From CAYXZO01 sp964469505 (GTDB lineage: Bacteria; Fidelibacterota; UBA8477; JABMPR01), in NCBI GenBank assembly GCA_964469505.1, contig CAYXZO010000100.1:1-6384 (forward strand): 6,384 bases of DNA, written 5' to 3'. Under the pieces are notes generated by a model. The model did no database searches. It saw nothing but the letters and a program-made list of their open reading frames with translations, and had not been told where the DNA came from. The position numbers and the translations under genes are program-made. This document shows, in pieces, positions 1 through 6,255 of the stretch. Positions within the stretch are counted from its first letter, which is position 1, and each line of letters opens with the position of its first letter.

Positions 1-21
1 TACCCCTTTGGCGGACCGACC

Positions 22-94
22 GCAGACCGCCGACCGCCGTCTGCCGTCCGCCGTCTGCCGTCCGCCGTCTGTCGTCCGCCGTCGGCCGTCGTCC
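22..94. repeat. 14-base GC-rich tandem repeat
   Basis: The unit GCCGTCTGCCGTCC occurs at 36-49 and 50-63 as exact copies, at 64-77 with one change (TGTCG for TGCCG), and at 78-91 with three changes. A poorer copy (10 of 14 bases matching) precedes it at 22-35. Within each unit the half GCCGTC(T/C) is itself roughly doubled, so the array reads as alternating CCGTCTG and CCGTCCG. Such arrays sit between genes in many uncultivated bacterial genomes (from memory); no function is known to me. An open frame through it encodes a low-complexity Arg/Pro/Ser peptide that is not a gene. Confidence 0.85.
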
Positions 95-197
95 TCGGGT
101 GGGGTGGGACGCTTAAAACCGTCCGCGACGTCAACTTTCTTCAAGAACAAAAGAAAAAACAGCGGGTCGGAAAAATCAGGACCATCCTTTAAAAGGT

Positions 198-216
198 GTT
201 CAAACACCGTTTGAAC
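198..216. promoter_or_regulatory. inverted repeat, candidate operator or hairpin upstream of the operon
   Basis: GTTCAAA at 198-204 and TTTGAAC at 210-216 are perfect reverse complements separated by 5 bases (CACCG). The site ends 84 bases before the GH13 start codon. A second, mutually exclusive fold is possible: GGTGT (195-199) with ACACC (204-208) around a TCAA loop. The A/T-rich 7+5+7 dyad resembles a repressor binding site, as expected ahead of an inducible sugar operon, but no regulator gene is in the window and the protein family cannot be named. I could not place a convincing -35/-10 pair near it. Confidence 0.4.
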
Positions 217-237
217 CGTTACTAAAACCTCGTGAGA

Positions 238-255
238 CCTTGGCTCTGGCCGAGG
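238..255 (+). other. small hairpin in the operon leader
   Basis: CCTTGGC (238-244) can pair with GCCGAGG (249-255) around a TCTG loop, giving seven pairs including one G-T wobble. It is not followed directly by a T-run (the T-rich stretch is 271-280), so it is a poor intrinsic terminator. It may simply be structure in the 5' leader 46 bases before the GH13 start. The rest of 95-300 shows no gene, RNA or clear promoter that I can support. Confidence 0.3.
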
Positions 256-300
256 GCATGATCACTCTGGTTTGATTTTTCGTTAACCCTAATTTTAGCC

Positions 301-1917
301 ATGCTTTCAAATCCGGGTTCGCGCCACCCCTGGTGGCAAGAGGCGGTATTTTACCAGATTTACCCCCGCAGCTTCCAGGACACCAACGGCGACGGCTGGG
401 GTGATCTTCCGGGACTCATTGGGCGCCTGGACTATCTCCGCGACCTGGGCGTGGACGCCCTCTGGCTTACGCCCATCTTCCCCTCTCCGGACCGTGACGG
501 AGGTTATGACGTAAGCGATTACCGCCAGATCGATCCCCGTTACGGCACGTTACAGGATTTGCAAGAACTGCTGGCTGCCGCCCACCAGCGAGGGCTGAAA
601 ATCATTCTGGATCTGGTGGTCAACCACACTTCCAACCGGCACCCCTGGTTCCAATCTTCCCGCCGGGGCGGAGCCAAGAAAGATTGGTACATCTGGGCGC
701 GCAAACCACCCAACAACTGGACCTCCTTTTTCGGCGGTTCGGCCTGGAGTTACGATTCCCGGCGCCAAGCCTATTACCTCCACAGCTTTTTGCCAGAACA
801 ACCGGACTTGAACTGGCGCAATCCTCAGGTGCAACAGGCGGTGCTGGACATCATGGAGTTCTGGTTCCGGCTGGGCGTGGACGGCTTCCGCTTGGATGTG
901 TTCAACCTGTACTTTAAAGACGCCGCCCTGCGCTCCAATCCCCGCCGCTGGTCCTGGCAGGCACCCTTTTATCCCCACGCCGGTCAAGAGCATGTGTACG
1001 ACCGCAATCAGCCGGAACTAATGCCCATGCTTACTCGCATGCGGGCCCTGACGGACCGTTATAGCGGAGTCCTGGTGGGCGAAACCGCGGAGGAGAAGGG
1101 CTGCTACTGGGCCAGGCATTACTACGGTACTCGCCCGGGCGAAGGATTACATCTTACCTTTGCTTTTGATTTCCTCAATGCGCCCTGGCGGGCGGAAATG
1201 TTTTATGAATTGATAAAATTGCGGGAAGAATCCTTTCCCGCCTGGGCCTGGCCCACTTACGTGTGGAGCAATCACGACGTAAGGCGCTTCATTTCCCGCT
1301 TCCCCTGGCTGAGCCGTCACGCAGCACTGGCCCGCGCCCGGGTGGCGGCGGCGCTGCTGTTGACTCTCCGGGGTACGCCCTTCATCTATTACGGCGAAGA
1401 ATTGGGCTTGCCTGAGGCCTACGTGCCCTATTCCCGCCTGAAAGATCCCCCCGGCCGCCGCTTCTGGCCCTTCTATCTGGGACGGGACGGCTGCCGCACT
1501 CCCATGCAATGGTCTGCCGCGCACCAGGCCGGTTTCACCACCGGTCGTCCCTGGCTGCCGGTCCAGGCCAACTACCGGGTTTTGAACGTGGAACGTGCCC
1601 GGCGGGTACGCCATTCGCTATTGAATTTTTATCGAAGTCTGCTCCACTTGCGTAAAAAACATGCTGCCTTGCGCCACGGCCGACTGGTGAATTTAACGCT
1701 ATTGGGTAAACACGGACTGTCCTACGCCAGGGAGACAGGGACGGAACGGCTGGAAATCTGGCTCAATTTTCACCGGCGTAAGGTGGCCCTCCCGCCTGCA
1801 GTCCAGCGCCGGGGTAAATGTCTCCTGAGCACCGCCGCCGTCCCCAGCGCTCGCTTTTTGAATCCTTACGAAGCGTCCATATATCTGATACCCTCAGCCG
1901 GAAAGGAGTTAATATGA
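301..1917 (+). CDS. GH13 alpha-glucosidase (oligo-1,6-glucosidase/maltase type)
   Basis: A 538-residue intracellular glycosidase expected to release glucose from the non-reducing end of short alpha-glucosides by a retaining mechanism. The opening WWQEAVFYQIYPRSF (11-25) is the family hallmark, followed by a calcium-loop-like DTNGDGWGD (27-35), DLVVNHTS (104-111), GFRLDV (195-200) with nucleophile D199, VGET (259-262) with acid/base E261, and SNHD (323-326) with transition-state stabiliser D326. CRTPMQW (398-404) and PFIYYGEELGL (360-370) are also typical. The TIM barrel ends near 430 and a C-terminal beta domain follows. Length is normal and all catalytic residues are present. V200 after the nucleophile is what alpha-1,6-active relatives carry, whereas strict maltases usually have Ala or Thr; this is inference. 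There is no signal peptide. The ATG lies just ahead of the conserved N-terminus, with an in-frame stop at 259-261, but has no Shine-Dalgarno. It is the first gene of the operon and overlaps the transporter by 4 bases. Trehalose- or sucrose-acting GH13 enzymes are alternatives. Confidence 0.93.
   Translation: MLSNPGSRHPWWQEAVFYQIYPRSFQDTNGDGWGDLPGLIGRLDYLRDLGVDALWLTPIFPSPDRDGGYDVSDYRQIDPRYGTLQDLQELLAAAHQRGLKIILDLVVNHTSNRHPWFQSSRRGGAKKDWYIWARKPPNNWTSFFGGSAWSYDSRRQAYYLHSFLPEQPDLNWRNPQVQQAVLDIMEFWFRLGVDGFRLDVFNLYFKDAALRSNPRRWSWQAPFYPHAGQEHVYDRNQPELMPMLTRMRALTDRYSGVLVGETAEEKGCYWARHYYGTRPGEGLHLTFAFDFLNAPWRAEMFYELIKLREESFPAWAWPTYVWSNHDVRRFISRFPWLSRHAALARARVAAALLLTLRGTPFIYYGEELGLPEAYVPYSRLKDPPGRRFWPFYLGRDGCRTPMQWSAAHQAGFTTGRPWLPVQANYRVLNVERARRVRHSLLNFYRSLLHLRKKHAALRHGRLVNLTLLGKHGLSYARETGTERLEIWLNFHRRKVALPPAVQRRGKCLLSTAAVPSARFLNPYEASIYLIPSAGKELI
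1903..1908 (+). promoter_or_regulatory. Shine-Dalgarno of the MFS transporter gene
   Basis: AAGGAG lies 5 bases before the ATG at 1914. This sets the transporter start at 1914 rather than at the in-frame ATG at 1818, which would add 32 charged residues lying inside the GH13 gene. The ribosome site sits within the last codons of GH13, so translation of the two genes is probably coupled. Confidence 0.85.
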
Positions 1918-3260
1918 ATCCCACGACTAAAGCCAGTTTCAGGGGGAAAGAGTTATATGCTATTATTTTGCTGGTATTGATCAACATGTTCCTCTTTGCC
2001 GATCAGAACCTTCTGGCTCCCAATTTGACTCAGATTGCCCACGAATTTGGCTTCTCCGACCTGGAGCGGGATGTTAAGCTGGGTGGCAACATCTCCTTCG
2101 TTTTCTGGGTGCTGGGCGGGTTGATCTCCCTCTCCATTGGCTATCTCACCGATCTGATCTCCCGGCGCAATTTATTTCTGGCGGTCGTGCTGGTGGGGGA
2201 GATACCCTGCCTCCTCACCGGTTTTGCCCAGAATTACGACCAGCTTTTCTGGCTGCGGGCCCTCACCGGAATCGGTATCGGCGGTGCCATCCCTTTGACT
2301 TACTCGCTTCTGGGCGACTACTTCTCGCCCCGTAATCGTCCAGCCGCCGCGGGAATTCTGGGACTGGCCATGGGTTTGGGGGTAGCCATCGGCCAGTTGA
2401 CCGCCGGTTTCGTGGGCCCCACCCACGGTTGGCGCCTGCCTTTCATTCTCATGGCCACGCCCAATTTTCTATTGGGAATTCTTTTCTGGCTCACCATCCC
2501 CGAGCCGGTGCGGGGACAGGCGGAGGAAGGATTAAAAGAATTAATCGAGGCTGGGCAAATCTACACCGGCCGCATTGACCGTAAAGCCTACGCCGGACTG
2601 TTCAAAATCAAAACCAACCTGCTCATTTTTCTCCAGGGCATTCCAGGAACCGTACCGTGGGGGGTGTTCTTCATTTTCCTTAACGATTTTTACTCTCAGG
2701 ACAAAGGCTTTTCAGTGCAAACCGCCACCCTCATCGTGATGGCCGCGGGCGCAGCGGCCATTCTGGGCACTTTCGTGGGCGGTCTTTGGGGCAACAAGGT
2801 TTACAATCGCGATCCCCGCTACCTGCCCATCTTGTGCGGCACCACTACGCTTCTGGGTATTATTCCCACTTTGATTCTAGTGAATTATCCCTCCCAGGTG
2901 GGGGTAGCTGACCCCAATCCCTGGCCGCCGGTGGCTATCGGCGTGCTCATGGGGTTCATCGCCGCCATCACCGGCCCCAACGTGAAGGTAATGCTGCTGA
3001 ACACCAACGCGCCGGAGACCCGCGGCTCTATTTTCTCCCTTTTCAACCTGGCGGACGACCTGGGCAAGGGCTTCGGGCCGGTAATCATCAGCGGGCTGGT
3101 GGCGCTGTTCGGGAGAGTAACGGCCTTCAATATCGCCACCTTGTTCTGGCTGTTCTGCGGCGCGGTGCTCCTTTATCTGGCCCGGGTGTTCCCCCGCGAT
3201 GAGCAGCGCCTGGAGGAATTGCTGGCACAGCGGGCGGCTGAATTGCAACGGCAAAGCTGA
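1914..3260 (+). CDS. MFS transporter, spinster-like, probable sugar permease
   Basis: A 448-residue inner-membrane secondary transporter. I count about 12 hydrophobic segments: near 14-34, 58-78, 87-105, 112-134, 144-166, 174-194, then a central loop (195-232), then 234-257, 270-293, 304-324, 338-358, 372-398 and 402-424. The loop between segments 2 and 3 carries MFS motif A, GYLTDLISRR (76-85). RALTGIGIGGAIPLTYSLLG (115-134) and PETRGSIFSLFNLADDLG (367-384) resemble the spinster group of bacterial MFS proteins. D30 in segment 1 and R115 in segment 4 fall where charged residues matter for transport in that group (my alignment from memory). The bacterial members have no uniform substrate, so sugar uptake is inferred from the two glycosidase neighbours. 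It is not a GPH/MelB-type or LacY-type permease. The start is fixed by the AAGGAG site. The C-terminal tail (426-448) is a short charged helix. It shares ATGA with GH13 and ends 8 bases before GH36. Confidence 0.85.
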   Translation: MNPTTKASFRGKELYAIILLVLINMFLFADQNLLAPNLTQIAHEFGFSDLERDVKLGGNISFVFWVLGGLISLSIGYLTDLISRRNLFLAVVLVGEIPCLLTGFAQNYDQLFWLRALTGIGIGGAIPLTYSLLGDYFSPRNRPAAAGILGLAMGLGVAIGQLTAGFVGPTHGWRLPFILMATPNFLLGILFWLTIPEPVRGQAEEGLKELIEAGQIYTGRIDRKAYAGLFKIKTNLLIFLQGIPGTVPWGVFFIFLNDFYSQDKGFSVQTATLIVMAAGAAAILGTFVGGLWGNKVYNRDPRYLPILCGTTTLLGIIPTLILVNYPSQVGVADPNPWPPVAIGVLMGFIAAITGPNVKVMLLNTNAPETRGSIFSLFNLADDLGKGFGPVIISGLVALFGRVTAFNIATLFWLFCGAVLLYLARVFPRDEQRLEELLAQRAAELQRQS

Positions 3261-3267
3261 GCTTTTT
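3253..3267 (+). other. short hairpin over the MFS stop codon
   Basis: AAAGC (3253-3257) pairs with GCTTT (3261-3265) around the TGA stop, followed by two further T residues. It occupies the position where a Shine-Dalgarno for the next gene (GTG at 3269) should be. With only five pairs it is too weak to be called a terminator; it could lower initiation on the third gene or be chance. Confidence 0.25.
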
Positions 3268-3268
3268 C

Positions 3269-5461
3269 GTGCTTGAACGAACCTCCTCCGGTAAGTGGCA
3301 GCTTAGAATCAATAACCAGCGTGCATCGCAAGGTTGGTTTGGAATACGTTGGCAGCGGGAGCGCGAGTTTCAGCGAGCTTTTGCTCTACCGCTACCGGGA
3401 GAATGGTCACCGCCATTGGAGGGCGTAAGCTTCCGTTGGGAATTACGCTCCCTGGAAGGTGGTTTGGCGCTCACTTTCAGCCTGCGCAACGGGGGGCGGG
3501 AACCGCTCAGGGTGGAGGCGGTGTATCCCCTAGTGCTGGAGCTGGGGCTGGTGCCCCGTGGGGAAAGGGAACGGTGGCACTTTTTCCGCCACGGCTTTCA
3601 AAGCTGGTCCCTGAGCGGCTGGTTCTCCTTCGCCGAAAAACCCCCGCGCCCCTGGCTCAAGTCCTTCACCCTGGCCAATTTCCACGTGGATTCGTTGTTC
3701 TACCGTAAGCGGCAGGGTTTGCTGGGACATTTATTTGCCGCCATTAGTACCCCGGAGCGCCACTTTCTCACGCTGGATTTCGTTAGCCAGCGGCGCGCGT
3801 TGGGCGAATTCTTTTTGGAGCCACAGCGGGGGCGGTTATGGGCGGTGTTGGATTACGGCGGCAAGGTTCTGCCCCCCGGCGCGGAGTTACGGGGCGAAAC
3901 GCTGTGGCTGAAAAGTGCTGCTCAGCCGGAATTCGAAACCTTTCTGGAGTTACTGGGGCGGGAAATGGAAGCCCGGGTGCCGGACCGGGGCTTAAGGGGC
4001 TGGTGTTCCTGGTACGCCTACGGTCCCCGGATCAGCGCGGAGCAATTACGAACTGACCTGAAAGAACTGCAAGAACGGCAAATCCCTCTGGATGTATTCC
4101 AAATCGACGACGGTTATCAGCGGGCGGTGGGGGATTGGCTAGAAATGAAGCAGGATTTTTGGGGAGAATTATCACCGCTAGTTAAGGAAATCCGCCGGGC
4201 CCAGATGCAACCGGGGCTGTGGCTGGCGCCCTTTCTGGCCGCCGGTAACAGCCGACTGTTCCGCCAGCATCGGGAGTGGGTTCTGCGTGATTCGCGCGGC
4301 AAGCCGGTTTATTGCGGCTTCAATCCCAACTGGCGGGCTCGCACCTACACCCTGGATCTTTCCCACCCGGAAGTGCGGGAACACCTGGTGGAAGTTTTCC
4401 AGCGCCGCCGGGAAGAGGGGTTTACTTATTTCAAGCTGGATTTTTTGTTCGCGGGACTGCGCAAAGGCCGGCGTCAGCGGCCGGAGCTCAGCCCCGTGGA
4501 AGTGTATCGTCAAACCCTGCGGCAAATCAGAACCGCCTGTCCTGACGCCTGGTTGGCAGGTTGCGGCGCGCCCCTGGGCCCGTCGGTGGGGCTTTTCGAG
4601 AGCATGCGCGTTTCGCCGGACGTGGCGCCTTTCTGGCGTAATCGCTTATGGGAAAGACCGGGACAGGGCTGCGGCGTACCGTCTCTTAAATTCAATCTCC
4701 GGGAGAATCTCTACCGGGCCGCTTGCCACCGCCGTTTGTGGCTCAACGACCCCGATTGTCTGGTGCTGCGAGAGCAGGAATCCCGGTTGGAACCCCACCA
4801 CCGACGCTGGATGACCACTGCCGCCGCGGTCACGGGCTCCCTGGTGTTCCTCAGCGACCCACCGAAGTTATTGCCGCCCGATACGGCTGACCGGCTGGCA
4901 GAATTGCCGCTTCAGGCCCATATCCGTCCTCTGGGTATTCTGCTCCCAAAGCACCCCCCAGCCGTGTGGCTGGAAAATGGGGACCACGCTTTGTATTACG
5001 CCGTGAACCTGGGAAAAAACAATCTGGCCTTAAATGTGCCGGCCGGGTGGGACCGGGCCAGGTGGTTTGATTACTTTCAGCAGCGCCCGGCGGCTTTCCC
5101 GGAAAGCCTGGAAGCTGGCGAAGCCGTTTGTCTACTGGGTAGTCGCGCTAACGAACGGCGACCGGTGATTATCGGTACGGATCAGGCGCCCCTGGCCCTG
5201 GTTCAGGGATTACTGAAACTGGAAATAACGGACGGTGGACGGGTGGTGGTGCGCTGCGCCAAAGGGGTGCGGGAGGCGGGTGTGATTTGGTTGGAGCTGC
5301 CGGGTGAGATTTCCCTGCGGGCTGAACCCCAGCCGGGATTTTCCATCAACCGCGCGGGAAAATTCTGGCGTTTGGCAGTAAAACGCCGCCCGCCCTGGGA
5401 GTGGCAGTTCACCCTGGAGTCGAAGGAAATGCGGCAGGGGAATAGGCATATAGGTTTATAA
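3269..5461 (+). CDS. GH36 alpha-galactosidase (Thermotoga GalA-like)
   Basis: A 730-residue retaining glycosidase expected to remove terminal alpha-linked galactose from melibiose, raffinose-type sugars or galactomannan fragments. Residues 1-230 form the N-terminal beta domain, with HGFQSWS (108-114). The barrel opens with GWCSWYAYGP (244-253), then FQIDDGYQ (277-284) and GDW (288-290). YFKLDFLFAG (387-396) holds the nucleophile D391, and MRVSPDVAPFW (446-456) holds acid/base D451. CGAPLGPSVG (432-441) and WLNDPDCLVLRE (491-502) are further family blocks. The 60-residue gap between the catalytic Asp residues equals that of Thermotoga maritima GalA as I remember it (D327, D387), and the flanking blocks match that enzyme rather than the RafA/AgaN type. 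A beta-rich C-terminus (about 565-715) makes it longer than GalA. There is no signal peptide, so it acts in the cytoplasm. The start is GTG with no Shine-Dalgarno, 8 bases after the MFS stop; an in-frame stop at 3239-3241 leaves little other choice. Alpha-N-acetylgalactosaminidase activity is possible. Confidence 0.92.
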   Translation: MLERTSSGKWQLRINNQRASQGWFGIRWQREREFQRAFALPLPGEWSPPLEGVSFRWELRSLEGGLALTFSLRNGGREPLRVEAVYPLVLELGLVPRGERERWHFFRHGFQSWSLSGWFSFAEKPPRPWLKSFTLANFHVDSLFYRKRQGLLGHLFAAISTPERHFLTLDFVSQRRALGEFFLEPQRGRLWAVLDYGGKVLPPGAELRGETLWLKSAAQPEFETFLELLGREMEARVPDRGLRGWCSWYAYGPRISAEQLRTDLKELQERQIPLDVFQIDDGYQRAVGDWLEMKQDFWGELSPLVKEIRRAQMQPGLWLAPFLAAGNSRLFRQHREWVLRDSRGKPVYCGFNPNWRARTYTLDLSHPEVREHLVEVFQRRREEGFTYFKLDFLFAGLRKGRRQRPELSPVEVYRQTLRQIRTACPDAWLAGCGAPLGPSVGLFESMRVSPDVAPFWRNRLWERPGQGCGVPSLKFNLRENLYRAACHRRLWLNDPDCLVLREQESRLEPHHRRWMTTAAAVTGSLVFLSDPPKLLPPDTADRLAELPLQAHIRPLGILLPKHPPAVWLENGDHALYYAVNLGKNNLALNVPAGWDRARWFDYFQQRPAAFPESLEAGEAVCLLGSRANERRPVIIGTDQAPLALVQGLLKLEITDGGRVVVRCAKGVREAGVIWLELPGEISLRAEPQPGFSINRAGKFWRLAVKRRPPWEWQFTLESKEMRQGNRHIGL

Positions 5462-5491
5462 GTGCAAAAGGAACAGGATGTTACGACAATT

Positions 5492-5514
5492 GTAGGGGCA
5501 CGGCATACCTTGCC
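5492..5514. repeat. decayed GTAGGGGCACGG palindromic repeat
   Basis: GTAGGGGCACGGCATACC followed by TTGCC looks like a degraded copy of the dispersed palindrome whose intact form reads GTAGGGGCACGGCATGCC and continues symmetrically (known to me from several bacterial lineages). GGCACGG (5497-5503) still pairs with CCTTGCC (5508-5514), with one mismatch and a CATA loop. It is the first hairpin after the GH36 stop and could slow transcription, but no T-run follows. Confidence 0.45.
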
Positions 5515-5548
5515 TGGTTTAGGGTTGGTTCACCTGACTGTGAGGTAC

Positions 5549-5577
5549 TCGATCCCGACAAGTCGAGACGAGAGGAC
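5549..5577. repeat. short dispersed repeat, divergent copy 0
   Basis: This stretch has TCCCGACAAGTCG (5553-5565), repeated exactly at 6153-6165 inside the MITE-like element, and ends in GAGAGGACC, shared with the short repeat at 5979-6004. It therefore looks like a hybrid or a divergent member of the CCCTGAGCGTAGTCGAAGGG-like family. Confidence 0.5.
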
Positions 5578-5594
5578 CGACGACATTTTTATGA

Positions 5595-5653
5595 TAATCC
5601 CGGTGGTCTCGGCTGGGTCTTTTGATCCGCCCACTGGTGGACTCGACCACCGG
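5595..5653. repeat. 59-base fold-back repeat, copy 1
   Basis: The arms CCGGTGGTC (5600-5608) and GACCACCGG (5645-5653) are perfect reverse complements. Inside, GGG (5615-5617) can pair with CTC (5642-5644), with one wobble, and TCCGCC (5626-5631) pairs with GGTGGA (5636-5641), with one wobble, around a CACT loop. The 3' arm is paired without a break while the 5' arm has two bulges. A near-identical copy lies at 5915-5972 in the same orientation. Confidence 0.8.
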
Positions 5654-5661
5654 CAAAGCCC

Positions 5662-5697
5662 GGTCCCTGAGTGGTTCCCGAGCGCAGTCGAAAGACC
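5662..5697. repeat. CTGAG/GTCGAA short repeat, copy 1
   Basis: The copy begins GGTCCCTGAGTGG and continues TTCCCGAGCGCAGTCGAAAG then ACC. The consensus across copies is roughly TCCCTGAGCGTAGTCGAAGG. Here the CCCTGAG and CCCGAGC starts are both present, as if two partial copies were joined. The ends GGTC and GACC are complementary. The following CCCCG (5696-5700) and CGGGG (5710-5714) also form a small inverted pair. Confidence 0.6.
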
Positions 5698-5744
5698 CCG
5701 TCGAAGTGCCGGGGCGACACCATTAAGCTCCCGATGACTTCGAC

Positions 5745-5783
5745 AGGTTTTTAAATCCGTCTACCGGCGGGCTCAGTCATCAG
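5745..5783. repeat. decayed third copy of the fold-back repeat
   Basis: A T-rich stretch leading into ATCCGTCTACCGGCGG then GCTCAGTCATCAGG aligns with the 3' half of the 59-base repeat (ATCCGCCCACTGGTGG then ACTCGACCACCGG), with several changes. The 5' arm is missing and is replaced by a short reverse-oriented CTTCGACAGG piece at about 5738-5747. I read it as a decayed or truncated copy. Confidence 0.45.
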
Positions 5784-5805
5784 GAAAGGAGCCTGATCCC
5801 AGAGC

Positions 5806-5837
5806 GGTCCCTGAGCGTAGTCGAAGGGGTCGAAGGG
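5806..5837. repeat. CTGAG/GTCGAA short repeat, copy 2
   Basis: GGTCCCTGAGCGTAGTCGAA followed by GGGGTCGAAGGG. This is the copy closest to the common form of this dispersed repeat, which I recall from intergenic regions of many environmental bacterial genomes. The final GTCGAAGGG is an immediate partial duplication of the 3' part. Confidence 0.7.
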
Positions 5838-5860
5838 TAGGGCCGAAATAGCCAAGTCCG

Positions 5861-5893
5861 ATCCCTGAGCGTTCCCTGAGTTTAGTTGAAGGG
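5861..5893. repeat. CTGAG/GTCGAA short repeat, copy 3
   Basis: ATCCCTGAGCG is followed directly by TTCCCTGAGTTTAGTTGAAG then GGC, so the 5' half is duplicated. The 3' half has drifted (GTTGAA for GTCGAA). Confidence 0.6.
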
Positions 5894-5914
5894 CCGGGCG
5901 GTGAAACTATACAG

Positions 5915-5972
5915 TAATCCCGGTGGTCTCGGCGAGTCCTTAGATCCGCCCACTGGCGGACTCGACCACTGG
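5915..5972. repeat. 58-base fold-back repeat, copy 2
   Basis: This is the second copy of the element at 5595-5653, in direct orientation about 320 bases downstream. The outer arms CCGGTGGTC (5920-5928) and GACCACTGG (5964-5972) pair with one wobble; GAG (5934-5936) pairs with CTC (5961-5963); TCCGCC (5945-5950) pairs perfectly with GGCGGA (5955-5960) around a CACT loop. Differences from copy 1 within the stems keep pairing possible. Confidence 0.8.
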
Positions 5973-5978
5973 ATCGTA

Positions 5979-6004
5979 GGTCCCCGAGCATAGTCGAGAG
6001 GACC
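5979..6004. repeat. CTGAG/GTCGAA short repeat, copy 4
   Basis: GGTCCCCGAGCATAGTCGAG followed by AGGACC. The copy is bounded by complementary GGTCC and GGACC, and it begins 6 bases after the second fold-back element, as copy 1 begins 8 bases after the first. The two repeat types therefore recur as a pair. Confidence 0.6.
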
Positions 6005-6049
6005 AGAACAAATGTTACAAACCCGGCGGGCAAAGCGATCACCCAATAC

Positions 6050-6182
6050 TGTCATTGCGAGCGAGGCTCCGACAGGGCCGAGCGAAGCAATCCGTAAAGT
6101 GCTGCTTTAGCCTTGTCCTTGCCTCTAGTCACTCGCTATAGATTGCTTCGTCTCCCGACAAGTCGGGATCCTCGCAATGACA
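6050..6182. mobile_element. MITE-like element with terminal inverted repeats
   Basis: TGTCATTGCGAG (6050-6061) is the perfect reverse complement of CTCGCAATGACA (6171-6182). A second perfect pair lies inside: CGAAGCAATC (6083-6092) and GATTGCTTCG (6141-6150). The right arm also contains the self-complementary TCCCGACAAGTCGGGA (6153-6168). The whole 133-base unit can fold into a long branched hairpin and encodes no protein. The GTCATTGCGAGCGAAGCGAAGCAATC family is, from memory, widely dispersed in uncultivated bacterial genomes and behaves like a non-autonomous element. I see no obvious target-site duplication. Confidence 0.8.
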
Positions 6183-6255
6183 AAGGTTCCGGCAGTCTGT
6201 TTCTCTTTCCGCCTGGGCAACTACGGCCTGCGGTCCTTGGTTCGCCGTCAATCCA

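Noticed and set aside
8..214. 68-codon open frame on plus
   Set aside because: Its first half is the translated tandem repeat (Arg/Pro/Ser-rich), it has no ribosome site and no recognisable motif.
1818..1913. N-terminal extension of the MFS gene to ATG 1818
   Set aside because: It would add 32 charged residues overlapping GH13; AAGGAG before ATG 1914 and the normal MFS N-terminus there favour the shorter form.
5576..5590. Intrinsic terminator at the TTTTT run
   Set aside because: No stable stem lies directly before the T-run.
5462..5737. 91-codon open frame starting with GTG right after GH36
   Set aside because: It runs through the fold-back and short repeats, has no Shine-Dalgarno, and its sequence resembles no protein family.
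5540..6004. CRISPR array
   Set aside because: The repeats are degenerate, of different types and irregularly spaced, with no uniform repeat-spacer pattern and no cas genes.
5773..6042. 89-codon open frame on minus
   Set aside because: It lies almost wholly over repeat copies; the repeated DNA explains the peptide, including its repeated LRSG-type segments.
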